Assembly (NCBI GenBank): GCA_937625935.1
Contig: OW569391.1
Span: 1 to 64,000, forward strand
Direction: 5' to 3'
Length of the DNA: 64,000 bases
DNA from: Tetramitus jugosus
Lineage: Eukaryota; Heterolobosea; Eutetramitea; Acrasida; Vahlkampfiidae
The position numbers and the translations under genes were made by a program. Under the pieces are notes generated by a model. That model worked only from the letters and a program-made list of their open reading frames with translations, was not told where the DNA came from and did no database searches. Of the stretch, positions 1-10,075 are shown piece by piece. Each line of letters starts with the position of its first letter. The stretch's first letter is position 1.

Positions 1-78
1 CACCACCCCCAACCCCCCCCCCCACCCCACCCCCCCACCCCCCACCCTCCAAACCCAAACCCAATACCCCAAACGCAA
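1..78. repeat. Irregular C-rich outermost end of the telomere
   Basis: C-rich sequence with scattered A, two T and one G, lacking the regular six-base period seen from base 79. It includes an 11-base C run near position 20. It may be genuine degenerate telomere or low-quality consensus at the end of long reads; the homopolymer-like C runs favour the second reading. Confidence 0.6.
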
Positions 79-774
79 CCCAAACCCAAACCCAAACCCA
101 AACCCAAACCCAAACCCAAACCCAAACCCAAACCCAAACCCAAACCCAAACCCAAACCCAAACCCAAACCCAAACCCAAACCCAAACCCAAACCCAAACC
201 CAAACCCAAACCCAAACCCAAACCCAAACCCAAACCCAAACCCAAACCCAAACCCAAACCCAAACCCAAACCCAAACCCAAACCCAAACCCAAACCCAAA
301 CCCAAACCCAAACCCAAACCCAAACCCAAACCCAAACCCAAACCCAAACCCAAACCCAAACCCAAACCCAAACCCAAACCCAAACCCAAACCCAAACCCA
401 AACCCAAACCCAAACCCAAACCCAAACCCAAACCCAAACCCAAACCCAAACCCAAACCCAAACCCAAACCCAAACCCAAACCCAAACCCAAACCCAAACC
501 CAAACCCAAACCCAAACCCAAACCCAAACCCAAACCCAAACCCAAACCCAAACCCAAACCCAAACCCAAACCCAAACCCAAACCCAAACCCAAACCCAAA
601 CCCAAACCCAAACCCAAACCCAAACCCAAACCCAAACCCAAACCCAAACCCAAACCCAAACCCAAACCCAAACCCAAACCCAAACCCAAACCCAAACCCA
701 AACCCAAACCCAAACCCAAACCCAAACCCAAACCCAAACCCAAACCCAAACCCAAACCCAAACCCAAACCCAAA
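79..774. repeat. Telomeric repeat, (CCCAAA)x116
   Basis: A perfect six-base tandem repeat of 116 units with no interruption, ending abruptly before unique sequence at 775. The C-rich strand reads inward from base 1, so the strand running toward the end is TTTGGG, the G-rich orientation expected of a left chromosome end. The unit lacks the extra A of TTAGGG and TTTAGGG telomeres. The position at the window edge, orientation and homogeneity make a telomere far more likely than an internal microsatellite. Confidence 0.93.
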
Positions 775-1595
775 TCAACTTCTTTCTCAAAAATCAAAAA
801 TTTCATCCAAATTCAAAATAGAATCGATCTATCATCTAAAATCTTATCAAACAAGATTAATGAAAGTTCAAATCACTCAGTCCATTTCTATATCCATCTC
901 TTGACATTCACTCCTCACTCTTTGTCGAAAACGGAAATTCTCTCATTCAATGCTCAACATCTGGATGTTTTTGAAGCAATCTAGTGAGTTAATATATGTT
1001 GAATGAGTAATCATTCCTACTTCTCTTCAGTTATGATGGGTTGGGTCTGGGTATTCAACTCTGCATTCAAGAAAAACACAAAATTTGAGTTCTCATACTG
1101 TCAGAGTTCAAATCTCTTATAAGAAGAACTTTTGAAAAAGCTTTCCAGTCTATTACATCTATAAATCTGAATTGTCATTCAGAAAAGCTAGTAGTCTGTA
1201 TTTCTGACCCGTTGGATCTTCAAGCTAGATTCAGATTTGAAACTTCACTATTTCACTGACTTACAGGATTTTAAAGCGAAAGGTCTCAATAATAGATAGA
1301 ATATCTGATTCTACTGTGATTCTATAATAAAAACTGTCGATTCTATTCCTAAAAACGCGAAATCAAGTCAGTCAAAATTTCAGAAAAATCAAGTCATAAG
1401 ACATCAAGTCAAAAAAAATAGTTAGTAGGAAATCATGTTAAAAATGATCAAATAATGTCCCAATACTCTGATCTAAAACAAAGAAATCATTTGTCACTAG
1501 TACGTCTTATCTCCAGTACAGAATCAAAATCGTCTAAAATCTGTTGCAGTTTTAACACTGTTGCCGATAAAAATCTGTTAAATACAGCACAGATA
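775..1595. other. AT-rich telomere-adjacent sequence, no gene seen
   Basis: About 820 bases of AT-rich unique sequence with stops in all frames and no recognisable coding, tRNA or repeat structure. It separates the telomere from the first hairpin at 1596. Confidence 0.6.
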
Positions 1596-1616
1596 TATCG
1601 GCTCTACGAGCCGATA
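1596..1616. repeat. Tight perfect hairpin, 9-bp arms, 3-base loop
   Basis: TATCGGCTC at 1596-1604 is exactly complementary to GAGCCGATA at 1608-1616, with TAC between. It is GC-richer than its surroundings. It lacks a following T-run that would mark a Pol III transcript. A structural role in the subtelomere or a relic of a mobile-element end are both possible. Confidence 0.7.
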
Positions 1617-1711
1617 CAGCTCAAATCGAGTTGAAAACCTCGCCAATCTCTTCACCTCAACCAGCTGAAGCTCCTAGAGCAATAAAAAATCTCAAAAAAA
1701 AAATTACCATA

Positions 1712-1730
1712 TAAGGAAATCGTTTCCTTA
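1712..1730. repeat. Second tight hairpin, 8-bp arms, 3-base loop
   Basis: TAAGGAAA at 1712-1719 pairs perfectly with TTTCCTTA at 1723-1730 around TCG. It has the same three-base-loop geometry as the hairpin 96 bases upstream and lies 24 bases before an interstitial telomere motif. Confidence 0.65.
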
Positions 1731-1753
1731 GGTTGGGGAATCCAGGATGTATC

Positions 1754-1768
1754 CCCAAACCCAAACCC
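1754..1768. repeat. Interstitial telomere-like motif, 2.5 CCCAAA units
   Basis: CCCAAACCCAAACCC in the same orientation as the terminal array but about 980 bases inside it. It could be a relic of telomere addition, breakage or recombination, or chance. The two hairpins immediately upstream make chance less attractive. Confidence 0.6.
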
Positions 1769-1830
1769 ACCATGTACCACGTACAAGAAGAAGTACCGAA
1801 AATATCATACGGATGAAGCGAGACGAGTGG

Positions 1831-2103
1831 CTATGAGAAAATCAGATCCAATTGTTTCAATAACACCAAGACGATGAACTCATTCGTGAAATTGTGAACA
1901 GAAACAAGACAATCAAGCAGAAGCACACGGCATTGTACGAAATCTACAATGCAACCACTCTGGTTGTAACTCAAAAAAAAAAGAGTGAGACAAACACATA
2001 TAAAAGATTTTTTTGATAGAAAATATACCTCAACAAGACAACAATCACTCTCCACAGCAACAACAACATTATTGCTCGTTCTATCCATTGAGTCAATGTG
2101 CAA
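1831..2103 (-). CDS. Unrecognised spliced gene fragment
   Basis: Two short open exons on the minus strand are joined by a plausible 69-base intron (1960..2028), with 5' end GTATAT and 3' end ACCAG preceded by a T-rich tract. The downstream exon ends at a stop near 1831. Another GTATGA donor lies just upstream of the first exon, so the fragment is probably the 3' part of a larger gene. The translation is hydrophobic and matches no family I know. Splice signals are the main support; it could be a relic. Confidence 0.3.
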   Translation of the reverse strand: MHIDSMDRTSNNVVVAVESDCCLVEVYFLSKKSFICVCLTLFFLSYNQSGCIVDFVQCRVLLLDCLVSVHNFTNEFIVLVLLKQLDLIFS

Positions 2104-2476
2104 TCTTCATACCTTGAGAGAGCTTTAACAATCCAATCCCCCAAGGTCAGCCTCTTTGCACACGACTCAATGATATCAACTTGTTATTTTGGCTTCATGT
2201 CATCAATGTTCAATCTTCGTGCTTTGATGTACTCTGTAGAGTCGCACCAAAGCAAGCCTCACAAACATTTACTTCTAAGAGAGTGTTGTTGAGTTGTTGT
2301 TGAGTGTTGGTCAGATGTTGTTGAATTGTTGTGATGGTTGTTGTTGATTGGATGTTTTTTTTAAATAGAATAAATTTTGTCGGTGTTATTTTTTCGGTTG
2401 ACCATGTCACCGTTAGAGGGTATAGGATCAAGGATTGAAGATATCCAAATGAATTTCTAGGTATGGCAACTTTCAA

Positions 2477-3200
2477 ACCTCTTTATTATCTACAATGTAG
2501 TTGATACCATATCTGTCTATCTTCTGCTTGTTTTAAATCATCAAAATAATATTCTTTTGTTCGTTGTTATAGTACCATTGATCAATACTATCACATACTT
2601 GAACCAGCTTTCCAATTGACAAACAGAAGTCTTCAGCTGGAAGTCTTTGTTTCCAAAAGAATCTCCATCTGGACTTTGTGATTATCGGATAGAAAGTTTT
2701 GATGAATATTCAACACTATCACATCCTAGGGAGTTATGGCCTTGATTGCGAAACGTAAGATCTTATCTTATTTTATTAACATTGCTGCAGGCAGCAATAA
2801 TAATAATTATTATAATTTCTTATCATTCTAACTTTAGAGAAAAAAAACTCAATGAATAAAATTCGCGATAAAAAAAAACTCGTCGTCTGGAACGATAAAA
2901 TTCGCTAAATCACTTGTCATGTTTGTTATTGTTCGAGTCTTCGTTGACAAGATCTTGAACCATTTTTGCCCCTTATTATCATGATGCTTTTTTTCCTTGT
3001 TGTTTTTTTCTGTTGTTCAGTTTTTGAATCAAAAAAATCTCCACGAGTGACCCACCATACATAGTCTTCGTTGACAAGAACAAGTTAACCAGATCGATCT
3101 GATGTTTTTGTTTTTTTTGCAATGAAGGAACATTTTTTTTTGGATATTTTATTTAATTTACCTATGACATATTGTTGAAACTTGGAATTTCGAAAGAGAC
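2477..3200. other. AT-rich stretch, no gene seen
   Basis: Short A and T runs and stops in every frame. I see no coding, RNA or repeat structure. It may hold introns of the minus-strand fragment that begins at 3201, whose last exon ends on a GTGAGT donor at its low-coordinate edge. Confidence 0.5.
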
Positions 3201-3715
3201 TCACCTATTCGAATGTCCTGAGCAAACCCTTCTAGTTCCGTTCCTTGTAGCTCTCGCCTCTTGACCTTTATTAAGAGTTCCTTCTTCCCCATAGCGTACC
3301 TTGCTTAAAACCCAAGATATTTCTCTGACTTGCTCAAATTCCTTGTCGGACATTCGAGTCAGTTGACACAACTCGTTGATGGGTTCTTTTGCAATAACTT
3401 GCTTTGTACTCCTGAGTACAAGAGCTTCCTTTAACTTGTCCAGTTTCTCGAAGACAGGTTGATCCAACTCCAAGGCAGCCAATTGATCATATTTTTCTGC
3501 AAATGTGCCATCTTTCGCTGCCTTGCAGTCACTCACCTTCTGTTGCTCAACCACTCAAAAAATTCAACAATTGTCATCAACAACAGTTACCCACACAACA
3601 AATCTCTTGGGGCCCTTCTTGATTTGGACCCTGGTGGGCCATTCACCAAAATACAAGCCAATCTTCTTGGCCAAGGCAGCCTTCACACGCACTGACAACA
3701 CGAACAACAGAGGTT
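3201..3715 (-). CDS. Unrecognised spliced gene fragment with an RMSDxEF motif
   Basis: On the minus strand a lysine-rich open stretch (about 3705 down to 3610, reading VRVKAALAKKIGLYFGEW and onward) is followed in the same frame by two stops, then by a long open stretch to 3201. A 51-base GT-AG intron (GTAACT...CAACAG, about 3550-3600) removes both stops and keeps frame, so these look like two exons. The last exon ends at AG|GTGAGT, a strong donor, implying a further exon. The charged helical protein contains LTRMSDKEFEQVRE, a motif that recurs in the minus-strand fragment at 3991. Family unknown. Confidence 0.4.
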
Positions 3716-3763
3716 TGTATTTTAACTATTTCTCCATACAATCTCAAGATTTAGATGATATGG

Positions 3764-3834
3764 GCATCTGTAGTGTAGGGGTATCATGCAGCGTTGCCAT
3801 CGCTGCGACCCGGGTTCGAATCCCGTCAGATGCA
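3764..3834 (+). tRNA. tRNA-Gly (anticodon GCC)
   Basis: A 71-base cloverleaf. The acceptor GCATCTG pairs perfectly with CAGATGC, followed by discriminator A. The anticodon stem CAGCG/CGCTG encloses loop TTGCCAT with anticodon GCC (glycine, GGC/GGU codons). The T arm has loop TTCGAAT with four of five stem pairs. The A box (TAGTGTAGGGG) and B box (GGTTCGAATCC) fit the Pol III consensus, and a six-T terminator lies at 3850-3855. No intron. It sits in a gene-poor subtelomere. Confidence 0.95.
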
Positions 3835-3849
3835 ATTTGCGCCGAAATA

Positions 3850-3855
3850 TTTTTT
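3850..3855 (+). terminator. Pol III terminator of tRNA-Gly
   Basis: A run of six T begins 16 bases after the tRNA 3' end, the usual stop signal for RNA polymerase III. Confidence 0.8.
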
Positions 3856-3990
3856 AAAACAATAGTACGACATTTTCTTTGAGAATGCTAAAAATGAGCT
3901 TGTTGATTCACTTTATCGCCATCAGAGGAGTAGAGGAGTGGCTATGGAAGTTCGCCGACTACCAGCTCCGCAGGGTTCAATTCAAATGCT

Positions 3991-4179
3991 TTACATTAGA
4001 ACTGTTTGTACAGAGAAACTGAAAAATTGTGATGTAACTTGTCTTTGGGAAATATGTACTTTCACATGCATTCGAAGGGTTTTGAACTCCTGATCGGACA
4101 TTCGAACCAGGCCTCCGATCTCAGTCGCCTCCTCAACCACAAGCATCTCAGCACTCAGGAGAGTGAGAGTCTTTGCCAA
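3991..4179 (-). pseudogene. Fragment paralogous to the 3201-3715 gene
   Basis: A 62-residue open frame with a mid-section reading VRMSDQEFKTLR, closely similar to TRMSDKEFEQVR in the neighbouring fragment and on the same strand. It looks like a duplicated, truncated copy of the same unknown gene, with the tRNA between the copies. Nothing indicates a complete product. Confidence 0.3.
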
Positions 4180-4344
4180 CTAATCGAGTCAAGCCTCTCT
4201 GGTCTTGAGTTCGCGACACCAAGAAGTCTTTTTTTTGTTATTAAGTTTTCCTTTAACATGGCCATATTGAAATTTAAGACTTAAAAATGAACCAGAGTAA
4301 TTCTTGACATTGAAAGGTTTGTGGAGGTTTGATCTTAGAATCTT

Positions 4345-4905
4345 TCAAGCCCATGAGAAAAAAAGAATAACCGTGTATGCTGCAAACATTGTGATCGGGA
4401 TGTGATTGTGAATCAATTTATTCCATGTTGGATGCTCTTCAAAGAGAAGGCTCCCAACTCCTTCACACATCGATGGTTGTTTTAGTTTTGGGCCGGAAAA
4501 AAATTGGCGGATAAGTGTTTCACGCACTACAGCAACCGATGAAAACGAGCTAGACATACCATACTTCATGATGAAGAAGATACCTGCGGAGGATTCTCCA
4601 AGCAATGTCAAGAAAGGAAAATAAGCCCAAAACGAATGAATAACAATCTCAGAGGTAGTCAAAGCATCATCAACCTGCATAACAACATACAGTCAAGCAA
4701 AAGCCGGGAAAAGACAGAAGAACAACACTACGCCCATGCGAAATTATCGACCAACAATAACAACAACTACACAACACCAGTTGAGAGTATCATCATAATG
4801 AAGGAGAAGAAGACCAAGATAGTGTGACGGTTTACACTGTTGAATAGTTCACCAAGAAGAGACAGAAGGAGCCAAAGAAGAACTCCAAGACAAGAAGGAC
4901 TCTGA
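4345..4905 (-). CDS. Probable spliced multi-pass membrane protein fragment
   Basis: The 3' exon (stop at 4345, up to about 4678) encodes hydrophobic stretches around IHSFWAYFPFLTLL and ITMFAAYTVILFF. It is preceded by a TTATGCAG acceptor and, after a possible intron beginning at GTGTAG, by a second open stretch (about 4800-4900) with hydrophobic runs such as LLWLLLSLLGELF and LVFFSFIMMIL. The second stretch is itself preceded by TTGCTCAG. Several hydrophobic segments, consistent frame and splice-like borders favour a real membrane-protein gene. No family recognised; the exon chain is inferred. Confidence 0.35.
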
Positions 4906-4929
4906 GCAATTCAAATTACAATCCACTTA

Positions 4930-4979
4930 CACTTTGGAGGCGTTCAGATATAATATTCGACCTTGACCCCTCCAAAGTG
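4930..4979. repeat. Inverted repeat, 11-bp perfect arms, 28-base loop
   Basis: CACTTTGGAGG at 4930-4940 pairs with CCTCCAAAGTG at 4969-4979. The low-coordinate arm lies next to a GTAAGT-like donor on the minus strand, so it could sit in or beside an intron of the membrane-protein fragment. No Pol III signals. Confidence 0.6.
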
Positions 4980-5212
4980 AATAATTGCGAATAAATTATT
5001 TTTTCGTAAACATGACCGTTAAAAGTTCTCCTACTGGGAGGATCATATGCATCAAACAATACAAATCCAATCGTTGTAGTCGATAGTATTATATTAAATT
5101 CGTATAATGGTAAATTTTTGGCGTTTGTTTACAATAACTCCGATATTTTATGTTCCCTGCAGAATGAATGTGAATATGAAGATGAATAATTTTTTAAGAC
5201 TCGCTTGCTAGG

Positions 5213-5549
5213 GAGTTGTAAGATATAATATCTGGACGCTCTCTTTCTTGAGGTTCAGTGGATCAAGATGCATTTTCTCAACGAAGACTTTAACAACCAC
5301 TCTGAATACTTCTACACAAAGCTCAAGTTTGGTGCTTGTTCTGTTACCAACAGAATGTGGGTGGACTATTGGCAATTGACATCTCATGAAGATTTTACGA
5401 GCATCCAATGGAAGCTGGATCCGCTGAGACTCTTTGATTATTCACATGAGAGATATGGTGTTTTGATGACTGTTGTGATGATATTGTTGATTAGACTGAC
5501 GTTGTGTTTCGAAATGCAGAACTACAACCAGGCATGTAGGTTGAATTGA
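5213..5549 (+). pseudogene. Unrecognised exon-like open stretch
   Basis: Opens after a TTGCTAG acceptor-like sequence and reads through an ATG at 5268 for about 90 residues. Composition is protein-like, rich in Y, W, F and H (for example NRMWVDYWQLTSHEDF). No downstream continuation in frame and no family match. It is probably one exon of a decayed or mis-sampled gene. Confidence 0.25.
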
Positions 5550-5587
5550 AAATCCAAACCAACATGTTATGCTATTTCAGTCAGCAG

Positions 5588-5815
5588 TGCTTTATCTCAG
5601 CCACCTGACTGTGATGGTTCTCCACATAGTTCATCGACTTCTTTGTTAAAGAACCCTGATAGAACTACGTCAAGTCCAAAGTCTGAAATCTGCATTAAGT
5701 AATCTGAGAAACTGAATTCTAAACAGCCGATAGAGAGGTATCTGCTTCTGTGTGAGTTGTCAAGTTCACTCAACGCCATGTACAAGAAAATTCACACAGT
5801 GATCAATGAAGTCTG
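5588..5815 (+). pseudogene. Unrecognised relic with an internal stop
   Basis: After a TGCTATTTCAG acceptor-like sequence, one frame reads a serine-rich segment (PPDCDGSPHSSSTSLLKN...), a single TAA, then continues in the same frame with SEKLNSKQPIERYLLLCELS to a TGA near 5814. One stop inside an otherwise coding-like frame suggests a pseudogene. Function unknown. Confidence 0.25.
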
Positions 5816-6049
5816 AATCGTTATCGCCAAGGAAGAATTTGTCGTAATTGTACGTAAGAAGAAGTTTGTACCAGATGCTCACCAAAGGAGATGCTCTAAA
5901 CATAGTAATTTGGCAGAGAAAACGTTCATTTGGAACTGTTGACTACCAAATGCCCGGTGGTCATGATAAAGGAAGAATCAATCTCTCCGAGGATGGTGTC
6001 AATTTCTTTGTCCATCGTTCAATTCAAAACCTCAAGTTTTTCATCTGAA

Positions 6050-6213
6050 CTCTGAATTGAAGAATTGAAGAAGAGAAAAGCATATGTTGGATCTGTTGGT
6101 AGATTGACCAAAGAAGCAAATGAAGCTCTGGTGCAGTGTTGCCGAAAAGTACCAGTAGCATCAGGCGATACAACAATCTTCTTGTTGTGCACTAGCTGCA
6201 TAATGGTATGAAG
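6050..6213 (+). pseudogene. Unrecognised short coding-like relic
   Basis: A plus-strand frame reads EELKKRKAYVGSVGRLTKE and continues with a CCRK and a CTSC pair before a stop near 6213. It follows the preceding relics on the same strand and may belong to the same decayed gene. No family recognised. Confidence 0.2.
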
Positions 6214-7109
6214 TGATTCCACATTGTTTGTTGAATGTGGTATATCGCTCCATTATTCCACTAAACTGTACTCCTTGGTGAGCAAACAATCTCTTGGGTA
6301 CTAGTCGAGACCATGACCTTGCTACTGGAGAGATAGGTAATGTCTAAAAGATAGTGATTGAATAGGTTGTTTTCAGAAACAAGAAGAATGAGTTGGCATA
6401 ATTGCATTTCTTAAAGTATGTCAACAAGGCCTCGCCCACAAGGCTACGATACTCTACTCGAAAAGGTAGAGACAATGAAATGAGGCGCCCCCGAAAGAAG
6501 AAACATGTCTTCAAGCTTCCTCAGGTGACCTTCTCCAAACAAGAGAAAGAAGACAAGAGAGGACTCAACCGGTGGAGAGGATGACTCTCAATCTTCAAAG
6601 AAGCTGCGAAGAGTAATGTAACTACATTTTGCTCAGGAATCATTTGTTCTATGCAAACCAAATGATTCCTGTCAATAAAACCCATTGGCTAATGCCTGTT
6701 CTACGCATCAACAATCAAATGACCAGTGTTGTTCGGTTCGCTCATTTCTTCGTTCTTCCTCCAATGGTCCAAATTTTATTTCTGACCGAGGCAAGAGACC
6801 TCAACCGGACACCACACACCTGGTCAAACAATGGCTCGATTCAGGGCTTCGCCTCTCGGTCTCTTGCCTTGCTCAACACTCTCAAACTCAAGACAGTCCA
6901 TTGATTACTCAACATCAAAGAGTCAACCTCACTCGCTCAACACTTTCTAGTACTAAAAAAAAGCATGCAATTAGTAGAGTAAGTCAGTGAACATCTGCGC
7001 AACTAAAGGTCTGACGACTTCACCTGGTTCACATACGGAATCGTTCTGTTCTTCATCATACTTCCCGATTCTCTAAATGTCAATCATGTCATGATTCACA
7101 AACATCATG
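6214..7109. other. No gene resolved between relics and MFS transporter
   Basis: Short overlapping open frames on the plus strand (6402-6990), lysine- and arginine-rich or serine-rich, none with family features or convincing splice borders. It is probably further relic sequence and the 3' flank of the transporter. Confidence 0.4.
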
Positions 7110-8813
7110 TTATGTTTCACCAGCTGTTTCTTCCTCAGGTACGTTCTTTGGTGAATCCAAAGAGTTTGGCAATGGTAATACAATACCTAGAAGTACCAGA
7201 TACACAATAATCATTAGAATGAATATTATGTACATTTTGAATGGAATAGCTGTAGTGAGAGACCATGAGAATATACTACCTCCAATGATTGGTCCGATAC
7301 TTCTGACAAGTGCGACTCCAGATTGAGAAATTCCATTCAACTTGCCCATGTTGGCTGATGTGACCGAATTAACGGTCATTATGTGAACAGTAGAAGAGAT
7401 GAGATGAACCATCATGAACCGAAGAGAATGAATGAATAAGAGGTAGAGCCACATGAGTGCCTTGATCGAATAGAGCTTGTTTGATAAAGGAATGAAAAGA
7501 GAAAATGGTGCCACCACAAAAGTGGATATCTTGACAGTTCTTGTGGGACCCAACCGCTTGATTATTCTAGGACTGGCAAATATCGTCCAAAAGAGTACAA
7601 TCACACTCGCAACGGCATTCAAAATGCCAATTTGTTTCAAATCAAAGTTCAAGCCTCCATCCTCAGGTTTTAAGACTAGAAATAACGGCATTATTTCCAC
7701 ATACATTATGTTCACAAATCCCAGCAATGCATAAACTAATGCAACTGAGAGTGGAGCACGCGACTTGAATATCTCATTATCTAAATTTAACCTCTTACTC
7801 AAATACTCTCGCCAAGAAGATGGAACTTGCTTAAATTCCTCTTCATTATCATTATCCTGTAGTTTGTCGAGATCGCTTTCGTTATTATCCTCATATTGTT
7901 GATCCACATCTGCAATATTGTCTTGAATTACGTCTTCTTCTCGCTCTATTTCGGTTTCTAGTTCAATGAGTGTATCCGTATCTTGTACCTCCAAATCAAC
8001 GTTTTCTCTTTTTGTTAACAGAGCCCTGTTAGTCTCTTTCAGATACAAGAAAGCGAGTATAAAAGCCAACAGGTTCATCAAACTCATCAGAGCATTTGGC
8101 AGAATGAATGGAAAATATTTGAAAAAGGCAGTAATTCGTGCCGGTAATATATTTGCCAGTGCGGGATATTGTTTCATGGGACTAGCTAAAAAACCTCCGA
8201 TAATGGGACCAACAATGCTCGTTAAAGAGAATGAAACTGAAAAATAAGAAAACACTTTTGCTTGGTTTGTCTTATCAGATATCTCACCCAAATAAACTTT
8301 GTACACTCCCAAATTTCCATTCAAACCAAATAATGCCCTAGTAACAATAGCCCAATATATAGATTTCGAAAGTCCAAACAAGAAACTCGCAATACAACTA
8401 CCAGCAGCACCAATCAACAATATAGGTTTTCTCCCATATCGATCTGATAACCATCCCCATATCATGGCACTAAAGAATTGTGTGACATAGTAACTACCTC
8501 CAATCAGGCCTGCATAGTACCCAATCTTTTTCATATCCCCATCTGGTACCACTCCCAAATCCACTACAAACTCTGTAATGTACGGTGCGAGTGTCGTGAA
8601 ACTAAAAGCATCCGCAATGAACACGAGTAACACTATGAATAATGATCTCCATGGTACTGGCGTGATCACTTCTTTTGTTTCTTCTGGTGTAGACACGATT
8701 ATCGGTGAGTTGTTGATACTCGTACTATCATCATTGGTTGAGCTCTGTCCATTTTCATAATAGAGTCAGCATATGATCCTTTCGAGAAATAAGTGCCAAG
8801 TCAAACATACCAT
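7110..8813 (-). CDS. MFS transporter (TetA/ZIFL-like)
   Basis: A 12-helix major-facilitator protein that should move a small solute across a membrane in exchange for, or with, protons. The loop after helix 2 carries GWLSDRYGRKP, the family signature, and helix 5 has GPIIGG. A long acidic loop (about residues 245-300) separates the two six-helix halves. The overall form resembles eukaryotic ZIFL/TetA-type exporters; substrate unknown. The long open frame lacks an ATG at its start. A GTATGT...ACAG intron (8745..8810, 66 bases) joins a lone ATG codon at 8811-8813 in frame to AGC TCA ACC, giving 545 aa. It is the first intact gene from the telomere. Confidence 0.88.
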
Positions 8814-8889
8814 TCTTGGTTATTGCTTTATGATGTTTGTTTTGTTTATTTTTTGGAAAGGTGAGCAAAGTGGAAAGATTCCACATTGC

Positions 8890-9735
8890 GTTTCAACATT
8901 TTTTTAGACCAGTGTCGTTACAAAACTGCACAAAGTCCGGCAACCTCCCACTATTAAACCATCGCTCCCCAGTAGTCCCCAAAGTGGTTGATGGGAAAGT
9001 CAGATTGTTCGTTGCCCACGCCGTGCAAGAAGATGCAATCCTTTTTGTTGTCATTGTCAGACTTGATTGGCTCTCGATCACAGCTCGCGTCTTTCATCCA
9101 TGCAAAATGGCACGAGTACTCGGCATGAAAGAACCAAGGCAAAAGTTTGTCCTGGCTGGCCCGGCTTTGTTTCATGCCAGTGAAGGAAGAAGCCTTGATG
9201 TTTACTCGACAATTACCTGGTTGTCAATACCAGACTTTAGGCACACGCTGACTTGGCTACGAACCCGAGTCTGTATCACTGCATACACGGTCGCAAAGTG
9301 CAAAGGTTCAACGTTAGCAACATTATTGATTTCACCCTCAAAGCTAACGTTTTTGTCTTCCAGTCGTCTCAGTAAAGGGTATAGTGATGCGTGGCTTAAA
9401 CAACCAATGCCCGTCATTGGCGGGTGTGATCTCAGTCTGGCCATTGCACCTCTCAATCTGCTCAAACACGTTGGCAAATAGGTCAACGATATCTGGTACC
9501 TCTATACCGTGCATACGAAAAAAGATAAGTGTTCACATGACAAAAAGAGAGTCATTGTACATATTGAACCAGTTGTTCTTCGAAGAATGATGAGCTTGAC
9601 TCCATAGTCGAATTCGTCTCGGTTTAATAAAATGTTGAATCTTGTTCGATTTGGCATCGGTGGTGGAGACCAGGGCTCTCTTAGGTTGTCAGTGAGTTGG
9701 ATGGCCATCATAAGCTTACGCATGACCGAAGCCAC
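8890..9735 (-). pseudogene. Frameshifted relic of an alpha/beta-hydrolase-like gene
   Basis: Read on the minus strand, coding-like pieces follow one another in changing frames: an upstream piece (about 9730-9520, NRDEFDYGVKLIILRR), a middle piece (VPDIVDLFANVFEQIERC), then 9175-8954 with DCIFLHGVGNE followed by FGDYWG. An FLHGxGN motif is the oxyanion-loop style of alpha/beta hydrolases, so I infer a secreted or lysosomal lipase-like ancestor. Several frame changes and a stop directly after YWG mean no intact product. It lies directly 3' of the rRNA fragment on the same strand. The family call is tentative. Confidence 0.4.
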
Positions 9736-9789
9736 GCGCTTCTATACTAGAAGAGTCTTCCATGGGTAAACCCATAGAATACTTCGCTC

Positions 9790-10025
9790 TTTAATATAGT
9801 GAGTGAGATACCAGTAAAAAGCAGTGGTATTTCATTGTTGAGCAAGCTCTCCCACCTATACTACATCTCTTTCGGTATTCCACAAAACCAAACTAGAGTC
9901 AAACTCAACAGGGTCTTCTTTCCCCGCTGACTAACCCAAGCCCGTTCCCTTGGCTGTAGGTTCGCTAGACCGTAAATAGGGACAGTAAGAATTTCGTTGT
10001 TCCATTCATGCACGTCACAAATTAA

Positions 10026-10075
<50 letters not shown>

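Noticed and set aside
3925-3985. tRNA-like B box (GGGTTCAATTC) near 3,970
   Set aside because: No acceptor or T-stem pairing and no usable A box at the right distance.
8837-9481. 214-aa plus-strand open frame
   Set aside because: It lies antisense to the hydrolase-like relic, whose minus-strand pieces carry the recognisable motif; plus-strand composition is not protein-like.
10050-10065. Possible group I intron at the CTCTCTTAAGGTAGC site of the LSU fragment
   Set aside because: The conserved rRNA sequence is continuous across the site; no insertion is present.
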